From assembly GCA_949299435.1 (NCBI GenBank), contig CASGAK010000158.1, forward strand, positions 1 to 19,412: a stretch of 19,412 nt of DNA, given 5' to 3'. This stretch comes from an uncultured bacterium (lineage in GTDB: Bacteria; Cyanobacteriota; Vampirovibrionia; Gastranaerophilales; Gastranaerophilaceae). The translations under genes and the position numbers were made by a program. Shown here piece after piece: positions 16,428 to 19,412 of this stretch (positions within the stretch are counted from its first letter, which is position 1; every line of letters begins with the position of its first letter). The notes below the pieces were generated by a model. It was not told where the DNA came from. It worked only from the letters and a program-made list of their open reading frames with translations, and made no database searches.

Positions 16428-17039
16428 TTAGATTATCCCCTGTTTTTTCAAATCCTTTTTAATTTTGTCCAAGCCTGCCTGAATTATTCGTGAAATTCGC
16501 GATTGTGATATATCAAATTCCTCTGCGATTTCTCTAAGTTTTTTTTCTTTAAAAAACTTATATTCAATTAATTCACGCTCTCGTCGGGGCAATTTTTTCA
16601 TAGATTCGATTATATGAGCTTTCAACTCCACAAATTCTAAAGACTCCTCGGGAGTTTTATCCTCAGCTTTAATTTGCGTAGGGACTTCAGCCTCCTGCAT
16701 CTCATCTATAGATAATATTGTCTTATAAACTTCTACTCTAAGCTCTTGTTCTTCATCAAATTCTTGCAGCTTTTCTTTTTTGTTTTTCAGTGAATACCAT
16801 TTATAACGTCTTCTTACTTCATTTCTTATAGCCCATTTAATAGCTGTGGAAAGATAAGTGGTATTATAATTCTCCGGAGGATTGTTCTTGAATAAAATAT
16901 ATAACGTATGGTTACCAATATTTATCAGTTCCGGCAAATCTATTAAATGCGAAACAGAAAATTTTTGATACTCAACCTTAGCTATAGTTTCAATTAATTT
17001 TTTGTATTCTCTTAGGTTAACCTTTTGTTCAGCTGACAT
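16428..17039 (-). CDS. Alternative sigma-70 family sigma factor
   Basis: A 203-residue RNA polymerase sigma factor with regions 2 and 4 but no region 1.1 and no obvious region 3. Region 2 is about 15-85: LIDLPELINIGNHTLY for 2.1-2.2, and YLSTAIKWAIRNEVRRRYKW for the -10 recognition helix. Region 4 is about 143-198, with a helix-turn-helix LREIAEEFDISQSRISRIIQ that contacts -35 elements. An acidic linker of about 55 residues joins them. Region 2 is closer to the group 3 (FliA/SigB-like) pattern than to ECF factors, but I cannot name the class. It leads the operon running to the AsmA-like gene. The start has only a distant AGGAT ribosome site. I see no anti-sigma gene next to it. Confidence 0.85.
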   Translation of the reverse strand: MSAEQKVNLREYKKLIETIAKVEYQKFSVSHLIDLPELINIGNHTLYILFKNNPPENYNTTYLSTAIKWAIRNEVRRRYKWYSLKNKKEKLQEFDEEQELRVEVYKTILSIDEMQEAEVPTQIKAEDKTPEESLEFVELKAHIIESMKKLPRRERELIEYKFFKEKKLREIAEEFDISQSRISRIIQAGLDKIKKDLKKQGII

Positions 17040-17172
17040 GACTACAACACTTATCCTAGAATTTAATTCCTAATAACATAATATCAAAAAAAATTATAGA
17101 ATACTAGATAATTTAAATTTCCTTAACATAAATTATAGTGAAATAAAATCAGTTAAAAAACAAGGAGTATAT
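17040..17172. promoter_or_regulatory. Divergent promoter region, sigma-factor operon and stress-protein gene
   Basis: A 133-bp AT-rich intergenic region feeding the sigma-factor operon leftward and the universal stress protein rightward. Rightward candidates are TTTAAA (17112) with TATAGT (17134), spacer 16, or TTAACA (17123) with TAAAAT (17144), spacer 15. Leftward, a TTGATA-like -35 with a poor -10 can be drawn. None is decisive. AAGGAG at 17162-17167, 5 nt before the ATG at 17173, is a strong ribosome site. Confidence 0.4.
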
Positions 17173-18036
17173 ATGAAAGTTTTATTCTGTACAGACGGCT
17201 CAAAAATCAGCTATAATGCTCTGCATAATTTTGCAACTTGGTGCAAAGATGCTATTGTAGATGCAATTTGTGTAATTGACTGGAGCTTTATTCCAGATGA
17301 TATAAATATTGAAACAGAAAACTTTTCGACTAATTGTGCAAACATTGCTGACGGAATTTTAGAATATACCAAACAAGAAGTAGAAAAATACGGACTGTTG
17401 TTCGGTGAAAAAATTAAAAACTGCGGCAGTGTCGTTGAAAGTATAATTGATCAAACAATTAAAGAAAAATATGATTTAGTTCTTTTAGGATCTCATGGCA
17501 AAAAGGGAATACAAAAATGGCTGGGCTCAGTATCAAGAGAAATTGCATATAACAATACCTTATCCACGTATATTACAAAAGAAGAAAACAATAAAAAACG
17601 GGTACTTTTTGCAACTGATGGCACTGACAGTGCAAATTATGCAATCACTGAGGCAATAGAAAATTTAAATTTAGAAAATAAAGAAATCTTTTTATGCACG
17701 GTAAACGAAACTCCTGATATGCTTTTTTTAGACGGAACGCTTGATACAAACTGGATTTTGTCTATCGAAAAACAATTACAGGATTTTTCGCAAAAAACTA
17801 TTGATAATTTAAAAGACAGATTCAGACACAAAAATATTGAAATTGAAAACAGTATTATACTGAGCGGTAATCCTGCACAAAAAATTATTGATTTTGCTAA
17901 AAACAACCAGATTGATTTAATCGTATTAGGCAGCAAATGCAAGACAAAAATGCAGGATTTTCTATTAGGCTCAGTAAGTAAACGTGTACTGGAAAATTCA
18001 AAAGCTGATGTACTGATTTACAAAGACTCACTTTAA
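17173..18036 (+). CDS. Universal stress protein with two tandem Usp domains
   Basis: A 287-residue cytosolic protein formed of two Usp (nucleotide-binding, HUP-fold) domains, about 1-138 and 142-287. Domain 1 opens with KVLFCTDGSKISYNAL and closes with LGSHGKKGIQKWLGSVSREI. This resembles the ATP-binding GxxG-9x-GS loop but with 8 instead of 9 intervening residues. Domain 2 opens with RVLFATDGTDSANYAI and ends with LGSKCKTKMQDFLLGSVSKRVL, in which the second Gly of the loop is Cys. Both loops are therefore slightly off consensus, and ATP binding cannot be assumed. The start is fixed by AAGGAG. The 3' end overlaps the convergent prepilin gene by 9 bp, with no terminator between. Confidence 0.9.
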   Translation: MKVLFCTDGSKISYNALHNFATWCKDAIVDAICVIDWSFIPDDINIETENFSTNCANIADGILEYTKQEVEKYGLLFGEKIKNCGSVVESIIDQTIKEKYDLVLLGSHGKKGIQKWLGSVSREIAYNNTLSTYITKEENNKKRVLFATDGTDSANYAITEAIENLNLENKEIFLCTVNETPDMLFLDGTLDTNWILSIEKQLQDFSQKTIDNLKDRFRHKNIEIENSIILSGNPAQKIIDFAKNNQIDLIVLGSKCKTKMQDFLLGSVSKRVLENSKADVLIYKDSL

Positions 18037-18687
18037 AATCCATGTTTGATAAAGACAGTTTCCCTCAGGGCACCACCTATCCTTTGACAACATATCAATC
18101 CTGGGGGAAATCGTATTTACATTATCAGAATATTTATTAGTGTTATCATTGTTTGATGTAAAAAGTAAAACAAATCTGTCTTTTCCAAGTTTATTAGGAC
18201 GATTTTTACCGTTTACATCAACTATTATCGGATATTCATTATTATTATATAAAGCCCAAGCTATACCTGAATAATCAACGAATGCGTACGCTGATTTATT
18301 ACAGCCTTTCCATTCAGGTGCCTCACCTCTGCCTTCTTGACCTTCTTCGCATACCCAACAATCTTCTTTGTCTTTATTAAAACATGTTTTTACAGTATTA
18401 AAATATCTTGAGATAATTTTAAAATTCTCACCTATAGCAGATGTATAATATAATCCATTAGAATCAACCGATTCTGGAGTAATATCAATAAATTCACCGT
18501 CCTGCTGCATTCTCAAAAAAGCCTGTGATATACTAGAATATGCTTTTTTATAAGCAACTTGCCAATGTTTTTCCTGATACTTGGCAATTAATGAGGGTAA
18601 AGTCATAGCTGCAATTATTCCTATAATTCCAAGAGTTATTAACACCTCAGATAAAGTAAATGCAAACTTTTTATTTAAAACTCTCAC
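18028..18687 (-). CDS. Type IV prepilin-like protein, start uncertain and possibly phase-variable
   Basis: A pilin or pseudopilin (T4P or type II secretion-like). It has the class III signal KKFA|FTLSEVLITLGIIGIIAAM: predicted cleavage after A9 (Ala instead of the usual Gly), mature Phe at +1, and conserved Glu at +5 (E14). A hydrophobic helix runs to about residue 34. The rest is a globular domain of about 185 residues with six cysteines (C102, C110, C113, C129, C206, C211) that may form disulfides. The first usable start close to the signal is a GTG at 18687, but it has no Shine-Dalgarno. The same frame is open for a further 61 codons upstream to a poly-G run. The good promoter, ribosome site and ATG lie beyond that run, so the real product may carry a leader of about 82 residues when the frame matches. 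Confidence 0.85.
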   Translation of the reverse strand: MRVLNKKFAFTLSEVLITLGIIGIIAAMTLPSLIAKYQEKHWQVAYKKAYSSISQAFLRMQQDGEFIDITPESVDSNGLYYTSAIGENFKIISRYFNTVKTCFNKDKEDCWVCEEGQEGRGEAPEWKGCNKSAYAFVDYSGIAWALYNNNEYPIIVDVNGKNRPNKLGKDRFVLLFTSNNDNTNKYSDNVNTISPRIDMLSKDRWCPEGNCLYQTWILK

Positions 18688-18910
18688 AGTAGAAAAAGAT
18701 AATTCAGCATATCTTTGATTAAAATGAGAAATCCTTGATAAGTATTCACAACTTTTCTTAACCTTAAATTTTAAATCACAAATAAGTAAACTAAATAAAA
18801 ATCTTAATGAATTAAAATTTATTTTAATTAATACATCTAAAAACCTTTCAGGAGCATTATCCTCGGGTGCCCCCCCCCCCCCGAAATCCAGTCATAGTAA
18901 GCATTTCCAT
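18688..18910 (-). other. Leader of the prepilin gene, interrupted by a frame-breaking G run
   Basis: From the ATG at 18910 translation reads MEMLTMTGFRGGGGTRG and stops at TAA (18857-18859) after 17 residues, because the G run has 13 bases. Downstream of the run, the frame that leads into the prepilin has no stop from 18870 to 18688 (61 codons; APEDNAPERFLDV... to ...RYAELSFST) and contains no ATG. A run of 12 or 15 G would join the two parts into one chain of 293 or 294 residues; 14 G would stop after 24 residues. The joined leader has a moderately hydrophobic stretch (FNSLRFLFSLLICDL). I do not recognise a domain. It could also be a degraded 5' end rather than a switch. Confidence 0.6.
18870..18882 (-). 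repeat. Homopolymer run of 13 G (C on the plus strand), candidate phase-variation tract
   Basis: Thirteen consecutive C on the plus strand stand out sharply in AT-rich DNA. It is the only long G/C homopolymer in the window. It lies between codon 9 after the ATG at 18910 and the open frame of the prepilin. Slipped-strand changes of one base would alter the frame. The exact length may be unreliable in any one assembly. Confidence 0.9.
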
Positions 18911-18917
18911 ATTTGTT

Positions 18918-18923
18918 CTCCTT
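18918..18923 (-). promoter_or_regulatory. Strong Shine-Dalgarno for the ATG at 18910
   Basis: AAGGAG on the minus strand sits 7 nt before the ATG at 18910. It marks this ATG, rather than the GTG at 18687, as the efficient start of the prepilin transcript. Confidence 0.75.
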
Positions 18924-18949
18924 TAAATATTATTTCTGTTTACCATATA

Positions 18950-18978
18950 ATTATACCATATTAGTTTAGATAATTCAA
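18950..18978 (-). promoter_or_regulatory. Near-consensus promoter of the prepilin gene
   Basis: On the minus strand, TTGAAT (18978-18973) and TATAAT (18955-18950) are separated by exactly 17 bp. TG directly before the base preceding the -10 gives an extended -10. Transcription should start near 18943, giving a 5' leader of about 33 nt that contains the Shine-Dalgarno. Confidence 0.75.
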
Positions 18979-18988
18979 ATTTTAACAA

Positions 18989-19017
18989 TTGACTGGAATT
19001 GAAAATAATGCAATAAT
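18989..19017 (+). promoter_or_regulatory. Promoter of the ABC permease gene, predicting a leaderless mRNA
   Basis: TTGACT (18989-18994), a 17-bp spacer and AATAAT (19012-19017) match the consensus at five of six positions each. Only 6 nt separate the -10 from the ATG at 19024, so the start of transcription should coincide with the start codon. The stop TAG at 19018-19020 is in frame and excludes an upstream start. Confidence 0.6.
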
Positions 19018-19023
19018 TAGCAT

Positions 19024-19412
19024 ATGTTTAAATACTACGGTAAATATACACCATATCTTTTTTTATTACCGGCAGCAATTGTACTGGTGATTTTCTTTTT
19101 TATACCGTTTTTTCAAACTTTTATACTGAGCTTTCAAGATTATTCAGAAAGCATTTATCAAGTACAATTTGCAGGGTTTGATAACTACATTAAACTTTTT
19201 CACAGTCCAATATTTTATAAAGTATTATTTAATACGTTTTTATATCTCATTGTTGCAGTACCAATACTTGCAATAGTACCTTTGTTTTTGGCGATTTTAC
19301 TTAACCAAAAAATCAAAGGTATAACTTTATATAAGATATTAATCTATCTGCCCGTAATAGTTTCAATAGTCGTTGCAGCAATCGCATTTAAATGGCTCTA
19401 TGCTGATGAGGG
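19024..19412 (+). CDS. Sugar ABC transporter permease (MalF/UgpA type), 3' end cut by the window
   Basis: The first 129 residues of an inner-membrane permease of the carbohydrate-uptake ABC family. It shows the characteristic start YTPYLFLLPAAIVLVIFFFIPFFQTFILSFQDY (first membrane segment), the conserved periplasmic phrase FAGFDNYIKLF, and then segments FLYLIVAVPILAIVPLFLAILLN and ILIYLPVIVSIVVAAIAFKWLYADEG, the last being typical of this family just after helix 3. The substrate cannot be told from this part; maltose, lactose, glycerol-3-phosphate and others share it. The ATG is the only start possible: an in-frame TAG lies just upstream, and no ribosome site is present. A second permease and a binding protein would be expected beyond the edge. 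Confidence 0.9.
   Translation, partial: MFKYYGKYTPYLFLLPAAIVLVIFFFIPFFQTFILSFQDYSESIYQVQFAGFDNYIKLFHSPIFYKVLFNTFLYLIVAVPILAIVPLFLAILLNQKIKGITLYKILIYLPVIVSIVVAAIAFKWLYADE

Noticed and set aside
17085..17093. A-run in the sigma/stress-protein intergenic region as a second phase-variable tract
   Set aside because: A or T runs of this length are common throughout the window, and this one does not sit between recognisable promoter boxes.
18810..18829. 9-bp inverted repeat AATTAAAAT / ATTTTAATT with a 2-nt loop
   Set aside because: The stem is purely A/T and sits inside the open leader frame. It is expected by chance in such AT-rich DNA and is not followed by a useful T run in a meaningful place.

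Overview
The window is low-GC (roughly one third GC by eye), densely coding DNA from a diderm bacterium. The best guess for the host is a gut or environmental Melainabacteria/Vampirovibrionia relative (Gastranaerophilales-like). This is inferred from the prepilin signature FAFTLSEVLITLGIIGIIAAM, a large AsmA-like envelope protein, a NIF-type Fe-S system and a MEMO-AMMECR1 fusion. No 16S or other decisive marker is present. I found no tRNA, rRNA, insertion sequence, prophage or CRISPR array. Most of the window is housekeeping and envelope genes.

Left part (1-8456). A 5'-truncated ribD is followed at 8 bp by a MEMO-AMMECR1 fusion gene. A minus-strand pair, dnaX plus a small coiled-coil gene, faces them. 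An S66 LD-carboxypeptidase gene diverges from dnaX. A three-domain nifU then overlaps nifS by 1 nt (TAATG), followed by a hairpin terminator. Next is a secreted protein built from a repeated 'RLxRLExxxFG' motif, closed by a strong bidirectional terminator.

Middle part (8491-17039, all minus strand). This looks like one six-gene operon, in transcription order: an alternative sigma-70 family factor, gcvPB, a cysteine-rich CoA-dehydratase-activase-like protein, a six-helix membrane protein, miaA, and a 1173-residue AsmA-family protein. Gaps are 51 nt or less, and one pair overlaps.

Right part (17040-19412). A two-domain universal stress protein gene converges on, and overlaps by 9 bp, a type IV prepilin gene. 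A 3'-truncated sugar ABC transporter permease diverges from the prepilin.

The most notable signal lies upstream of the prepilin. A near-consensus promoter, a strong Shine-Dalgarno and an ATG at 18910 lead after nine codons into a run of 13 G (18870-18882, C on the plus strand). The reading frame beyond the run is open for 61 codons straight into the prepilin. With 13 G, translation from the ATG stops after 17 residues. With 12 or 15 G it would read through into a 293-294 residue preprotein. This is the arrangement expected of a phase-variable (ON/OFF) surface pilin, here captured OFF. A second theme is two promoters (dnaX and the permease) whose -10 boxes end 6 nt before the ATG, which predicts leaderless mRNAs.
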